A stretch of DNA of 64,000 nt from Magnetococcus marinus MC-1 (GCF_000014865.1 NC_008576.1:2881501-2945500), one strand, 5' to 3'; shown: positions 35,299 through 44,767, counted from the first letter of the stretch. Program-made: numbers and translations. The notes: a model not told the origin generated them from the sequence alone.

Positions 35299-37053
35299 AT
35301 GAGTCAGTTGGCGTTACCTCAAGAGGTATTTGATGAGTTTCTCAGTGAAAACCGAGAAGCTCTCGACCATATTGAGCGCAAACTCCTGCAACTGGAAGAG
35401 ACACCTAAAAACCAAGCGTTGCTCAACGAAATTTTCCGTTATATGCACACGGTTAAGGGCAACTGTCGCATGGTGGGCTTTGAACGACTAGAAAGCCTCG
35501 GCCATCAAGCCGAAAACCTACTGGATTTGGTGCGCAACCACAAGCTTATCGTCGATGAAGCCATCGGCACCCTGCTCTTGGAAGTATTGGATAGCCTGCG
35601 TAATGCCCTAGACCGCGTTGCCCAAGAACGATCCGACGATGGCATGGTGTTTACCCACCTGATCCAACAGTTGCAACAGGCCGCAGCCTGCGCCGAAACA
35701 GCCACCGACGAAACCTATTTAGAGACCACCACGCAAGGGATTCATCTGGATCTGGAGAGCACCGCCCCAACCACCGAAACGGCAACCGCCGAAGCCTTGG
35801 GGGAGAAGGCAGGCTTGCAGACCATTCGTCTCTCCATTGATAAGCTGGATAGCCTGATGGATATGGTTGGTGAACTGGCTGCAAGCTATAACCAATTGCG
35901 TTTTGGCGTGTTACACGGATCGGACCACACCACCCAACACTTAGAAGCGCTCGAACAACATATCCATACCCTTCAGGATGAAATTTTACAGTACCGGCTA
36001 CAGCCCATCGGCCATGTTTGGGAGACCTACCACCGTCTCATACGGGATCTGGCCATCGCCACCGGCAAAAAGGTCATGCTCAACCTTACTGGAGAGGAAA
36101 CCGAAGTCGACCGCAGCATCCTGCTTTCGGTCAAAGATTTTATGGTGCATCTGCTGCGTAATGCCGTGGACCACGGCTTAGAGACACCCGAACAGCGCAA
36201 ACAAGCGGGCAAGTCGGTGGTGGGGAAAATTCAACTCGAAGCCTCGCGCCGACATGGCTGGATCCTGCTCAGCATTGCCGACGATGGGCGCGGCTTAGAG
36301 CTAAACAATCTGCGCAAAAGAGCCCTTGAACAAGGGATGATCACCCCCGATGAGGCCGCCACCATGGGCGAACAAGCCCTCTGCGCCCTTATTTTACGAC
36401 CGGGCTTCTCTACCCGTGGTGAGGTCGGCACCATCTCTGGCCGTGGCACGGGTATGGACGCCGTTAGCGCAGCCGTGCAAAAAATTGGTGGAACCCTACG
36501 TATTTACAACACACCGGGCCAAGGCACCCGTTTTCTGATTCGCATTCCCCAGACCATGGCCATTGTCCCGGCACTCATTGCCCACGTGGGGGTAAGCCGC
36601 TATGCCATTCCCCAAAATAGCGTGGTTGAGCTGCTCTCCTACTACGATGCGCAAGTGGCTACCCACCTAGAAAACAAGCTACAAACCCCCATGGTCAGGG
36701 TGCGAGATCAACTTTTACCCCTGTTGGATCTTGAGTGTATTTTAGAAGAGTGCGTGCCACAAAAAGCGGAACATGCCCTACACTACCTCCAGCAACAACA
36801 GGCCCTGCATCTGGTGGTCGTGCAAGCAGAAGAGCGCCGTTTTGCCCTGCGCGTGACCAGTATTGACGAACCGGTATCGCTGGTGGTTAAGCCTATGCCC
36901 CATGTCTTTAAATCGGTACAGATGCTGTCGGGCTCTGCGGTCATGCCCGATGGCTCCATCTCGTTTTTACTCAACGTGGCCGAACTCAGCCAGATTTTTA
37001 GTACCTCTCGTCCTCTGGATAGATCACCCGATAACGCTGCAAAAAAACAGTGA
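35299..37053 (+). CDS. CheA-like histidine kinase (Hpt-dimerisation-HATPase-CheW)
   Basis: A 584-residue kinase: Hpt domain (1-110) with His50 in FRYMHTVKGNCRMVGF, a linker, P3 dimerisation (about 175-235, LDSLMDMVGELAASYNQLR), HATPase with the CheA-type HLLRNAVDHGLETPEQR, DDGRGL, and GFSTRGEVGTISGRGTGMDA, then a CheW-like regulatory domain (about 415-570). No P2 domain, CheR, CheB or receptor is nearby, so it may belong to a non-classical pathway. It converges on the small gene at 36998. Confidence 0.93.
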   Translation: MSQLALPQEVFDEFLSENREALDHIERKLLQLEETPKNQALLNEIFRYMHTVKGNCRMVGFERLESLGHQAENLLDLVRNHKLIVDEAIGTLLLEVLDSLRNALDRVAQERSDDGMVFTHLIQQLQQAAACAETATDETYLETTTQGIHLDLESTAPTTETATAEALGEKAGLQTIRLSIDKLDSLMDMVGELAASYNQLRFGVLHGSDHTTQHLEALEQHIHTLQDEILQYRLQPIGHVWETYHRLIRDLAIATGKKVMLNLTGEETEVDRSILLSVKDFMVHLLRNAVDHGLETPEQRKQAGKSVVGKIQLEASRRHGWILLSIADDGRGLELNNLRKRALEQGMITPDEAATMGEQALCALILRPGFSTRGEVGTISGRGTGMDAVSAAVQKIGGTLRIYNTPGQGTRFLIRIPQTMAIVPALIAHVGVSRYAIPQNSVVELLSYYDAQVATHLENKLQTPMVRVRDQLLPLLDLECILEECVPQKAEHALHYLQQQQALHLVVVQAEERRFALRVTSIDEPVSLVVKPMPHVFKSVQMLSGSAVMPDGSISFLLNVAELSQIFSTSRPLDRSPDNAAKKQ

Positions 37054-37261
37054 AAGAACGGGCCTTCGCCCGGCGGTCACAGCCACACAACTGTGGGTTT
37101 TTATCCAGGTAAAACCCATAAGCCTGTTGCAGCGCCAACTGCTGCTGCTCGCTTAACGCCTGCCACAAGGTGGGTTCAGCACAGGGCTGTGGCGACTGAT
37201 CCTCCACCCGCGTCGATGGCCCACCAAACCAACGCTGTAGCCCTTTAGCGAGAGGGAACAT
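36998..37261 (-). CDS. Small hypothetical protein
   Basis: An 87-residue soluble protein (start MFPLAKGLQRWFGG), with a helical middle (LWQALSEQQQLALQQAYGFY) and a CGCDRRAKARSFTVFLQRYR tail. I do not recognise it. Its last 56 bases overlap the end of the convergent CheA-like gene and its first 17 bases overlap the gene upstream, consistent with a compact operon. Could be a real small gene; moderate confidence. Confidence 0.55.
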   Translation of the reverse strand: MFPLAKGLQRWFGGPSTRVEDQSPQPCAEPTLWQALSEQQQLALQQAYGFYLDKNPQLCGCDRRAKARSFTVFLQRYRVIYPEDERY

Positions 37262-37811
37262 CTACGCCCCCTTTAGGATCCCATTGAAACAGATACCAAC
37301 GCCCCTGGAGAGGGAAAAGCCGAATTTTTTCCCGCGCAAAGAGCTCTTTAGCATGGGCCAGATCATCTTCTAAATAGAGATAGCCAAAACTACCAACATC
37401 TTTAAGCTTACGGAACGAGGCGCTATAGAGCAGGATATGCCGACGGTCACCCTCCAACCACCGAATTTTGAGCGCCTTTAGCCCAGCCTGTTGCAACATC
37501 TGCTGCCAGTGCCGCCACACCTCACGGCTGTAGCGACCAGCCGCCACGGCTACCCGCTCGCCATGGCGGTCACGGGTGCTCTCAAACTTTTCCACATCTA
37601 AAAATGCAAAGGGGGGATCGCCCCCCAACTGTTTGACTAATGCTTCAAAAGCAGGCTGGTTTTTTTGAAAATGCGCGGCCATATCTGCCGGGTTTGGCAT
37701 CTCGATACGCATAAAGTTGAGAGCCAAAAAAATGAGCGGAATGCCCAGCAGAAAAATCATCTTTTTCCACTCTGGCCCACTATGTTCGGCCACATAATCC
37801 TTGTCCGACAT
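37245..37811 (-). CDS. Membrane-anchored hypothetical protein
   Basis: A 188-residue protein with one N-terminal TM (about 18-38, MIFLLGIPLIFLALNFM) and an exported globular part with alternating charged segments (YSREVWRHWQQMLQQAGLKA). No known domain recognised. It starts six bases after the ABC-2 permease stop, so it probably belongs to the exporter operon. Confidence 0.75.
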   Translation of the reverse strand: MSDKDYVAEHSGPEWKKMIFLLGIPLIFLALNFMRIEMPNPADMAAHFQKNQPAFEALVKQLGGDPPFAFLDVEKFESTRDRHGERVAVAAGRYSREVWRHWQQMLQQAGLKALKIRWLEGDRRHILLYSASFRKLKDVGSFGYLYLEDDLAHAKELFAREKIRLFPLQGRWYLFQWDPKGGVDVPSR

Positions 37812-37817
37812 GGTTTT

Positions 37818-38609
37818 TTACTCCTTCAGGCGCCATCCGCGCCGCACAATCCACACCGTTACGCCAAACAGCACCAACATAAAGCCCACGGCAAACCCCA
37901 TGGCCAAGGTAAGATCGGTGGTTTGCAACCCTAAAATGGCATACCGATAGAGCCCCACTAAATGATAGATGGGATTCCACGTCGCCAGCGGTTGCCAACC
38001 CTGGGGCAGCATCGCCGCTGAGAAAAACACCCCGCCAAGATAGGTTAAAGGGGTCAACACAAAATTGCTCACCAACGAGATATCGTCAAAGGTTTTCCCC
38101 CACAATCCCGTGAGTACCCCAACCAAACCAAAAATCCCTGCCAATAACGCCGAAACCAGCACAAGCAGAGCCACATGTTCAATGTGAAAGGGTAGAAAAA
38201 TCCGCGCCGCCAACAACACCACGCAACCCACCAACAATCCCCGCACCATCGCCCCCCCCACCATCGCCAGCACCACCTGCAAAGGGTGCAGCGGCAGCGC
38301 CACCAAATCCATGGGCAACATGCCGATATAGCGCATTTGGATTAAGGATGAGCTGGCATTTTGAAAGGCGTGTTGCACAATGCCCATGGCGGCCAAACCT
38401 GGGATTAAAAACTGTAGATAACTGATCCCTTCGGTGGGGCCAATACGGTGCCCCAAAGCCCCTCCAAAAACGGCAAAATAGAGCATGGCCGAGACCAAAG
38501 GAGCCCCGACGGTCTGCCCAAATACCCGCATAAAGCGGTGGCACTCCCGTTTAAACAACGACCAAGCCCCAAACCAACTGCTGGGGCGTGCTTGTGGTGT
38601 ATGGTTCAT
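37818..38609 (-). CDS. ABC-2 type transporter permease
   Basis: A 263-residue permease with six TM segments and ABC-2 features (WSLFKRECHRFMRVFGQTVG at the N-terminus; GGVFFSAAMLPQGWQPLATW before the last TM). Works with the ATPase upstream as an exporter, probably of a drug, lipid or polysaccharide. The ATG at 38609 has AGAGGGG upstream, and follows the ATPase stop by four bases. Confidence 0.9.
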   Translation of the reverse strand: MNHTPQARPSSWFGAWSLFKRECHRFMRVFGQTVGAPLVSAMLYFAVFGGALGHRIGPTEGISYLQFLIPGLAAMGIVQHAFQNASSSLIQMRYIGMLPMDLVALPLHPLQVVLAMVGGAMVRGLLVGCVVLLAARIFLPFHIEHVALLVLVSALLAGIFGLVGVLTGLWGKTFDDISLVSNFVLTPLTYLGGVFFSAAMLPQGWQPLATWNPIYHLVGLYRYAILGLQTTDLTLAMGFAVGFMLVLFGVTVWIVRRGWRLKE

Positions 38610-38613
38610 GCCA

Positions 38614-39528
38614 TCACCCCTCTGCGGTAAGTTGCAGATAAACATCCTCAAGCCGGGGAGGCTCCAAACGCAAATCCCGCACCCCATGGCCATGCTCTGC
38701 CGCCCAAGCCAACAACTGTGGCAAGGCTTGCTCATCCACGGTGCCGGACAACGCTTCACCGGCCACATCCCACTGCATCCCCACCGGCAACTGAGCAGGC
38801 TTAGCCACCCCCCCCTGCCACTGAATGGCCGCACGACGCCCGCCAAAGCTGTTCAACAACTGGCTCATGGGCGCACAACGCACCACCCGGCCATGGTTAA
38901 TAATGGCAACCCGCCCCGCCAACGCCTGCGCCTCTTCCAGGTAGTGGGTGGTTAAAATAACCGTAACTCCCTCTTGATGCAGCTCACTGACAAAGGCCCA
39001 CAAATCCCGCCTTAGAGCCACATCCACCCCAGCGGTCGGCTCATCCAGAATAATCAAGGGGGGTTGGTGGACCAGGGATTTCGCCACCGTCAAACGCCGC
39101 TTCATTCCCCCAGAGAGCTGCCGTGTACGCTTATGCGCATGCTCGGCCAATCCCAGCCGTTCCAACAAACGCTCCACATGCGCTGAGGCATCGCGAAAGC
39201 CATAATAACCAGCATGGTTGACCAGTACTTCACGCACCGTAAAAAAGGGGTCCAAAGCGATCTCTTGCGGGGTTATCCCAACCAACCGCTTGGTGGCCAG
39301 TGGATCTTGCTGCAAGGCGGTACCAAAGACCGCCACCGCACCGGCCGTGGCAGTGGTTATTTGCGCCACAATATTAATTAAGGTGGATTTTCCCGCACCA
39401 TTGGGACCCAAAATGGCAAACACCTCTCCAGGCTCTACCCGCAGATCCACCCCATCGAGGGCCGTAATGCCCCCTTTATACCGTTTAACCAACCCTTCGA
39501 CCAACAGGGCTGCTGCTGTTCCAGCCAT
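38614..39528 (-). CDS. ABC transporter ATP-binding protein (ABC-2 exporter)
   Basis: A 304-residue ATPase with Walker A (LGPNGAGKSTLINI), Q-loop (GITPQE), signature (QLSGGMKRRL), Walker B (LIILDEPTAGVD) and H-loop (LTTHYLEEAQ). A C-terminal extension (about 225-304) resembles those of DrrA/YadG-type exporters. Forms a pair with the permease downstream. Confidence 0.94.
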   Translation of the reverse strand: MAGTAAALLVEGLVKRYKGGITALDGVDLRVEPGEVFAILGPNGAGKSTLINIVAQITTATAGAVAVFGTALQQDPLATKRLVGITPQEIALDPFFTVREVLVNHAGYYGFRDASAHVERLLERLGLAEHAHKRTRQLSGGMKRRLTVAKSLVHQPPLIILDEPTAGVDVALRRDLWAFVSELHQEGVTVILTTHYLEEAQALAGRVAIINHGRVVRCAPMSQLLNSFGGRRAAIQWQGGVAKPAQLPVGMQWDVAGEALSGTVDEQALPQLLAWAAEHGHGVRDLRLEPPRLEDVYLQLTAEG

Positions 39529-39627
39529 GCGCTTAAAATCCTCTAGTTAGTACCATCCGCCACAACCCACCCGGCTGCTACCGTGTTGATACCCGCAAAC
39601 ACCCTAACAGATACCGACCCAAAACAG

Positions 39628-39661
39628 AACGGGCTGAGACAATGCAGCGTCTCAGCCCGTT
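39628..39661 (-). terminator. Hairpin terminator downstream of mucR-like gene
   Basis: Perfect 13-bp arms AACGGGCTGAGAC / GTCTCAGCCCGTT around an 8-base loop; on the minus strand it is followed by CTGTTTTG. It lies 27 bp after the stop of the MucR/Ros gene. Confidence 0.85.
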
Positions 39662-39687
39662 CCTATAGGGTGTTGGATCTCTTGTTA

Positions 39688-40182
39688 TTAGCTGCTCTGT
39701 TTTTTCTTACGCTCACGGCTAGCTTGCAGTTTTTCACTCAAGCCCACCTCTTCAGCCAACACACGCCGCCGCGCCGAATAGTTGGGGGCGGTCATGGGAA
39801 AATCTTTAGGCAAATTAAACATGGCGCGATAATCGGCCACATCCAACTTATGGGTGCGGGTCAAATGCCCTTTAAGGGCCTTGCAGGTCTTGCCGCAGAT
39901 GAGACAGGTCACACTATCTTCCTGCACCGCTTGATCCACGGCCACCGCAGGTTGCAACTTGGTCAACCCGGTACGCTCTTTTTTGTTTAGGCCATCAACC
40001 CAACGGTCCAGATCCTCAGCAGTGGCGGCGTCAATATCCCCCAACGAACCCTTTTGGGACAACTCCTCTAGGGAGTTAAACACCTCACCAATTAGGCCGG
40101 TTAACTGCTCAGCCTCGATGGGGTTATTGCTTACATAGGACTGGATGATGCCGGCTGTGGTTTGAATCAGATCCCTTGACAT
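39688..40182 (-). CDS. MucR/Ros family zinc-finger transcriptional regulator
   Basis: A 164-residue regulator. The C-terminal half has the Ros/MucR finger (VTCLICGKTCKALKGHLTRT, HKLDVADYRAMFNLP) with Cys-X2-Cys and two His ligands, then NYSARRRVLAEEVGL. In alphaproteobacteria these H-NS-like proteins regulate surface polysaccharides, motility and other genes. The N-terminal part is longer than in typical MucR. AGGGAGATATAC precedes the ATG at 40182. Confidence 0.92.
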   Translation of the reverse strand: MSRDLIQTTAGIIQSYVSNNPIEAEQLTGLIGEVFNSLEELSQKGSLGDIDAATAEDLDRWVDGLNKKERTGLTKLQPAVAVDQAVQEDSVTCLICGKTCKALKGHLTRTHKLDVADYRAMFNLPKDFPMTAPNYSARRRVLAEEVGLSEKLQASRERKKKQSS

Positions 40183-40567
40183 GTATATCTCCCTGTCTGC
40201 TTTTTTTACTTGGATCGGTCTGGTAAACAGGCTTTCACCCAGATGTCGTCTGCCACCACATCTGTCCACACGTTTTTTTGATAGGCGTGCTTGGTTAAAA
40301 AGTCTGCCCGAGGGGATTGGCGCACCACTTCATTGGAATCGCCACGGTTTTTTATTTATAATCGTGGGCCATGGTCAATTCCTCCACAGCCTGCCTGTGC
40401 AACCCTTGCCACCAAATTAGCATGGCTACACCATTCCCCGCTTAGCTTCTATTTATAGCCTAACCTGAATCACCTTTCCAAGGAAGAAACCGCAACTTTT
40501 AACAGAAAAACGGTAAAGTCACCTCTTTGTTTCGACATGCTCTTCGTATCGCCCGACTCTTTCGATA

Positions 40568-40598
40568 CAAAAAACGGCGTCTACCTGGGCAGACGCCG
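40568..40598 (-). terminator. Rho-independent terminator
   Basis: Stem CGGCGTCT (40575-40582) / AGACGCCG (40591-40598), followed on the minus strand by TTTTTT (40569-40574). It lies 15 bp after the stop of the 36-codon ORF and implies a transcript from the right. Confidence 0.85.
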
Positions 40599-40613
40599 CA
40601 TCTATTCTGACCT

Positions 40614-40724
40614 TTACCACTCCGCTGGGGCAGCGGCACACCCAGGGTGCCGTCGTCGATTTTGCGAAAACGCCTCCCCCTGCGCAACCAAGCAAACCTC
40701 AGCATGCCAGCATTGGGTTTGCAT
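40614..40724 (-). CDS. Possible 36-aa ORF ending at a terminator
   Basis: ATG at 40724 with AGGA three bases upstream opens 36 codons (MQTQCWHAEVCLVAQGEAFS and a basic, Ala/Pro-rich end), stopping just before a strong terminator. No homologue recognised. The same transcript could instead be a small non-coding RNA or the tail of the dgkA mRNA, whose gene ends 88 bp upstream. Confidence 0.35.
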   Translation of the reverse strand: MQTQCWHAEVCLVAQGEAFSQNRRRHPGCAAAPAEW

Positions 40725-40811
40725 AAATCCTATCTTCGTTCCACGCCACGCATGAGGTGCCTCTCCTCTGCCGACCCCGTCCCTCTTCACAAGCCAAGCT
40801 TAAGGCACGCT

Positions 40812-41183
40812 TTAACCCAATTTTTCTGCAATGAGCATACCCCATACCAGCAGCGCCAAACCCACACTCATAAACACCGCAGCCGAACCCAAATCTTTGG
40901 CCCGCTTGGCATAAGCGTTCCACTCTGGACCGGCACGGTCCACCACGGCCTCCACAGCCGAGTTAAGCAACTCTGTAATCAGCACAATCAACAGGCTACC
41001 CACCAACAATGCCCGCTCTACCGCATCGCCCCCCACCAACATGCCGACAGGCATCATCAAAGAACAGAGTGCCACCTCCATCCGAAAAGCGATTTCGTGG
41101 CTCCAGGCCGCTCTTAACCCCTGCCATGAATAGCCCGATGCCCGTACCAAATGTAATAGCCCGCTCTCCTGCGCCTGTTTCAT
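40812..41183 (-). CDS. dgkA: Diacylglycerol kinase
   Basis: Small inner-membrane kinase recycling diacylglycerol to phosphatidic acid. The 123 residues have three TM segments and the family core GLRAAWSHEIAFRMEV, ELLNSAVEAVVDRAG and AKDLGSAAVF. The ATG at 41183 has GAGGG eight to nine bases upstream; another ATG at 41216 would add 11 residues. Confidence 0.95.
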   Translation of the reverse strand: MKQAQESGLLHLVRASGYSWQGLRAAWSHEIAFRMEVALCSLMMPVGMLVGGDAVERALLVGSLLIVLITELLNSAVEAVVDRAGPEWNAYAKRAKDLGSAAVFMSVGLALLVWGMLIAEKLG

Positions 41184-41431
41184 ATTCGATCCCTCTTTAT
41201 CCTTATTAATTTTCACCTTAAACCAAATCCATAACGCCTTTTAGGATAAACGGGATACTCGATTAGGGTTTAATCGTGCCATGGCCGTTGTCATCATCCC
41301 GACACAGAATCGCCCATTTAAGCGCATATTTCACTAAAAATTCGCCTACCTCCATCAACATTTCACATAAAAAATATTGGACATGCCGTTGCTTCCCCTA
41401 AAAGCCACCACACTCTGCCAAAAAAAGTGCG

Positions 41432-41578
41432 TCAAGAAGCTTGATCTTGCTGGGTTTGTTTAGCGACATCTTCGGCTATTTTGCGTTTAAAATAGCGTAT
41501 AATCAGGTAAATTTTTATAGGAATAATAACCGCTGAACCCCAAGCTATCCACATAATACTCTGCATATCCAGCTTCAC
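41432..41578 (-). CDS. Small single-TM protein (48 aa)
   Basis: A GTG at 41578 with GAGGTGG five to six bases upstream opens 48 codons: one TM helix (MWIAWGSAVIIPIKIYLIIR) and a charged tail (YFKRKIAEDVAKQTQQDQAS). An ATG four codons in is an alternative start. Codon use is plain and the reading fits a typical bacterial small membrane protein. Family unknown. Confidence 0.55.
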   Translation of the reverse strand: MKLDMQSIMWIAWGSAVIIPIKIYLIIRYFKRKIAEDVAKQTQQDQAS

Positions 41579-41705
41579 AAACCACCTCGTCGTTTAAAAT
41601 CAGGGAGAATTGGTGTTATCATACACTGCCACTTAGAAAGTATATGCCGTAAAAGTTCCGTTACTTTGTCCAACCCCCCTCTTTGCAACCCTGCGGAAAA
41701 CCGTC

Positions 41706-42500
41706 ATGTCTACCCCAGCCCTACTGCTTTGCACCGATCTGGACCGCACCCTTCTCCCGAATGGGGGAAGCCCTGAACCCCATGGCGCACGCCACCGCTT
41801 CCAGCAACTGGTCAAGCAACCCCATATCCAGTTGAGCTACCTTTCTGGTCGTGACCACAGCGGTATGGAAGAGGCCATAAAAACCTACCAACTCCCGACC
41901 CCTCGTTTTATGGTCGCCGATGCGGGGGGAGCCATCTCTCTCTTTACCGACGGTCATTGGCAATCGTTGCCCGGCTGGCGTACCATTTTAGCCTCCACTT
42001 GGAGTTTGGAGCTGCGCCATCAAATTCCTCTTTTGCTCCGTGACCTCCCCCTCACCCCACGCTGTGTTGACCGCCAAAGCCGGTTTAAGCAGAGCTATAG
42101 CGTTGCCCCTGATTTAGACAAACAGCCCCTTATGGAGCAGATTTCCGTACGGCTAAAGGGATTACCCATCGAGCAGCGCTGGAGCCGCGATGAAGAGAGT
42201 GGCACACGTCTGTTAAATATTATACCATCCGGTATCAATAAGTTAACCGCCATACGCATGCTGCAACAGCATTGTGCGATCGACGATAGCCACACCCTTT
42301 TTGCGGGGGATTCGGCCAACGATCTGTCGGTATTTGCCAGCTCGGTACCCAGTATTTTAGTGGGAAATGCCGATAAAAGCGTGCGGGAACAAGCCCTCTA
42401 CCAGTGCCAGCAAGCGGGGGTAGCGCAGAGCCTTTATCTGGCACGAGAGAATTACGCCGACGGTATCTGTGAAGGGTTTCACCACTTCTACGGCCCTTAG
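41706..42500 (+). CDS. HAD-IIB phosphatase, sucrose-phosphate-phosphatase-like
   Basis: A 264-residue HAD hydrolase: motif I CTDLDRTLLP, motif II SGRD, a C2B cap (about 85-165) and motif IV LFAGDSANDLSVF. The N-terminus and cap resemble sucrose-6-phosphate and mannosyl-3-phosphoglycerate phosphatases. No sucrose-phosphate synthase is adjacent, but a GT4 glycosyltransferase lies 1.1 kb downstream; a shared role in glycoside or glycolipid synthesis is possible. Confidence 0.85.
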   Translation: MSTPALLLCTDLDRTLLPNGGSPEPHGARHRFQQLVKQPHIQLSYLSGRDHSGMEEAIKTYQLPTPRFMVADAGGAISLFTDGHWQSLPGWRTILASTWSLELRHQIPLLLRDLPLTPRCVDRQSRFKQSYSVAPDLDKQPLMEQISVRLKGLPIEQRWSRDEESGTRLLNIIPSGINKLTAIRMLQQHCAIDDSHTLFAGDSANDLSVFASSVPSILVGNADKSVREQALYQCQQAGVAQSLYLARENYADGICEGFHHFYGP

Positions 42501-42647
42501 AACCAACTTTATTTTAAAATATTGGTCGCTCAACATAAAAAAGACACGCAACCATAAAATTTTGTTACTCAAGCGCGACATTTAGGTCTTGCCCTCAAGG
42601 GACAATGCCACCGGTTAAGCTCATCAAAAAAACCGGGGGAGCATCCC

Positions 42648-43514
42648 ATGTCTGCACAAAAAAACTGTTTCCATCTCAATACCATGGCAGGGGGAGATGG
42701 CAGGGGTTTTTGGCACCACATTTATATCCACTACGGCATACACTACAAACGACCGCTGCAATCCTTTACCGAACAACTGCTGGGCATGCGCATGCCCTTT
42801 AAGTGGCGCAAACGTTCTTTAGAAGAGCGCCGCAAACGTGTTTATAGCAAGTTATCACCCCAACGGATTATCGATCAACTCCAACACCTTAATCAAGATG
42901 AACCCATGGATGTGGTCGGCTTGTGCGAAGTGTTGCGTTCGCAACAACCGCTCTACGTCCAGGCTTTGCGCACCATGGGTTTTAAAACCATTCACACAGC
43001 GCTGGGACACAAAGCCAAAGGGGTAAAAGAGCACCTTAGCGTCATCCTAGCCACCCGTGAAACCAGCGAAGCGGTTGCCATTCCCCACCCTTTTCCCTGG
43101 GCTAAAAAAATTGGCGGCGGCGGCGGGGCAGTGATGGCACGGGGCAGCGAGAGCGGCACAACCTATTTTTATGTGCACCTTTGCACCACAGAAAAGCTCA
43201 CCCTCTACCAACACCATTTAAAAACCCTTAACCACAACATGCTGAGCGTACCCAGCGAGGCCCCCTTGATCCTGATGGGGGATTTTAATGTTCCGCTGCA
43301 TCGCTTGCAGCATGAGGTACCCAGCCTGCAAAATTTTACTGACTGCATGAACCAACCCAAAGCCCCCACCTTTCTACAGTGGTGGGACCGCCGTTCTGTG
43401 GACCATATCTTGGCCCGGGGGTGTTATCCCCAACCAGAACAGGGGCGCGTTATAGCCACCACCTTTCAATCGGACCACGCCGCCGTGAGCAGCCGCTTGG
43501 TGGCCGCCAACTAA
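42648..43514 (+). CDS. Endonuclease/exonuclease/phosphatase superfamily protein
   Basis: A 288-residue EEP-fold hydrolase with the late motifs intact (LILMGDFNVPLHR, SVDHILARG, QSDHAAVSSR) and an early Glu in VVGLCEVLRSQQ. Substrate could be nucleic acid, lipid or phosphoinositide-like compounds; the context (HAD phosphatase, glycosyltransferase) leans to lipid-related metabolism but this is a guess. GGGGGAG upstream supports the ATG. Confidence 0.85.
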   Translation: MSAQKNCFHLNTMAGGDGRGFWHHIYIHYGIHYKRPLQSFTEQLLGMRMPFKWRKRSLEERRKRVYSKLSPQRIIDQLQHLNQDEPMDVVGLCEVLRSQQPLYVQALRTMGFKTIHTALGHKAKGVKEHLSVILATRETSEAVAIPHPFPWAKKIGGGGGAVMARGSESGTTYFYVHLCTTEKLTLYQHHLKTLNHNMLSVPSEAPLILMGDFNVPLHRLQHEVPSLQNFTDCMNQPKAPTFLQWWDRRSVDHILARGCYPQPEQGRVIATTFQSDHAAVSSRLVAAN

Positions 43515-43588
43515 GGGGCTGCATGGGGGTATTTTAACGGCCATCCTCCGGCCCCAACCCTTTCTCTTATTTGAGTATCGACCTTGCC

Positions 43589-44674
43589 ATGCGCCAAACC
43601 GAGCCCCATATGGAAAACCCGAATCCTACCTTTGGCCGCAACAAGCGGATTCTTATCGCCACCGACGCCTGGGACCCCCCCCAGGTAAATGGTGTTGCGC
43701 TAACCTACCAGGACACAGTGGATCAATTGCGGCTGTGGGGGGACCACTTAGAGGTTATTCATCCCCGCCGCTTTGAAAAAAAATGGTTCACCCTCAAAGG
43801 GGATAATGTGGAGATGATTCGCGACCAAGGGTTAACTGCCCGCTTGATCGAGTCGTTTCAACCCGAGCATATCCATATTGCCACCGAAGGCCCCATTGGC
43901 ATGGCAGCCTGTCGCTATTGCCGCAACCACCATTTGGCCTTTACCACCACCTACCACACTCAGTGGCCTGAGTATGCCCAACGTCGCAGCCGTGGGCTGA
44001 TCTCCAGCAACTGGGTCTATCCCTTGATGCGTCGTTTTCATAACCGCGCGGCCTGCATTATGGCCACCACGCCGCCCATGGCAGATATGCTTAAAGAAAA
44101 ACAGTTTAACACCCGCATTGCCTTGTGGATGCGGGGGGTTGACACGCAGCTTTTCCGGCCCCGCCCTGCCACCGAAAAGCCAGAGATTTTACGCCACGCA
44201 AAGGGGCCGATCTATCTCTATGTGGGACGTTTGGCCCGCGAGAAGAATTTGGATCCTTTTATTCATGCCGATGTGGCGGGCACCAAGGTTTTGGTGGGGG
44301 AAGGTCCTGACCAAGAGCGTCTTCAGCGTTTGGGGGGGAACACTCTGTTTGCGGGGTTGCAACGGGGGGAGGCCTTGGCCCGTTTTTATGCCGCGGCGGA
44401 TGTCTTTGTCTTCCCCTCACTCACAGACACCTTTGGCAAGGTGTTGATTGAGGCTCTCGCCAGTGGCACCCCTATAGCGGCGTTCCATCATTTGGCACCG
44501 GCGTTTGTATTGGGTCAATCTGGAGCGGGGGTCATGCATGATGATCTCAAAATCGCCATGCTGGCGGCACGCCAGATTGATCCCCTGCTCTGTTTGAAAC
44601 GGGCGGCGGATTTTTCCATTGCCGGGGCAACAGCGCAATTTCGTAATAACCTTGTACCCTGCGCAGCGGGTTAA
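43589..44674 (+). CDS. GT4 family glycosyltransferase
   Basis: A 361-residue GT-B glycosyltransferase. The N-terminus RILIATDAWDPPQVNGVALT matches glycolipid mannosyl/sulfoquinovosyl transferases; the donor site has YVGRLAREKNLDPFI and FPSLTDTFGKVLIEALASGTP (EX7E-type). Probably transfers a sugar to a membrane lipid. Start uncertain: ATG at 43589 is used; TTG at 43571 and ATG at 43610 are open too. Confidence 0.88.
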   Translation: MRQTEPHMENPNPTFGRNKRILIATDAWDPPQVNGVALTYQDTVDQLRLWGDHLEVIHPRRFEKKWFTLKGDNVEMIRDQGLTARLIESFQPEHIHIATEGPIGMAACRYCRNHHLAFTTTYHTQWPEYAQRRSRGLISSNWVYPLMRRFHNRAACIMATTPPMADMLKEKQFNTRIALWMRGVDTQLFRPRPATEKPEILRHAKGPIYLYVGRLAREKNLDPFIHADVAGTKVLVGEGPDQERLQRLGGNTLFAGLQRGEALARFYAAADVFVFPSLTDTFGKVLIEALASGTPIAAFHHLAPAFVLGQSGAGVMHDDLKIAMLAARQIDPLLCLKRAADFSIAGATAQFRNNLVPCAAG

Positions 44675-44767
44675 AAAACCGTGCGGCCCACCCGCTTACC
44701 AAGGTGGACCGCGCTACGGGCAGGGTTTTACCGATCCAAAATCGGTTCGTCTCTAGGTAAGCAGGGT

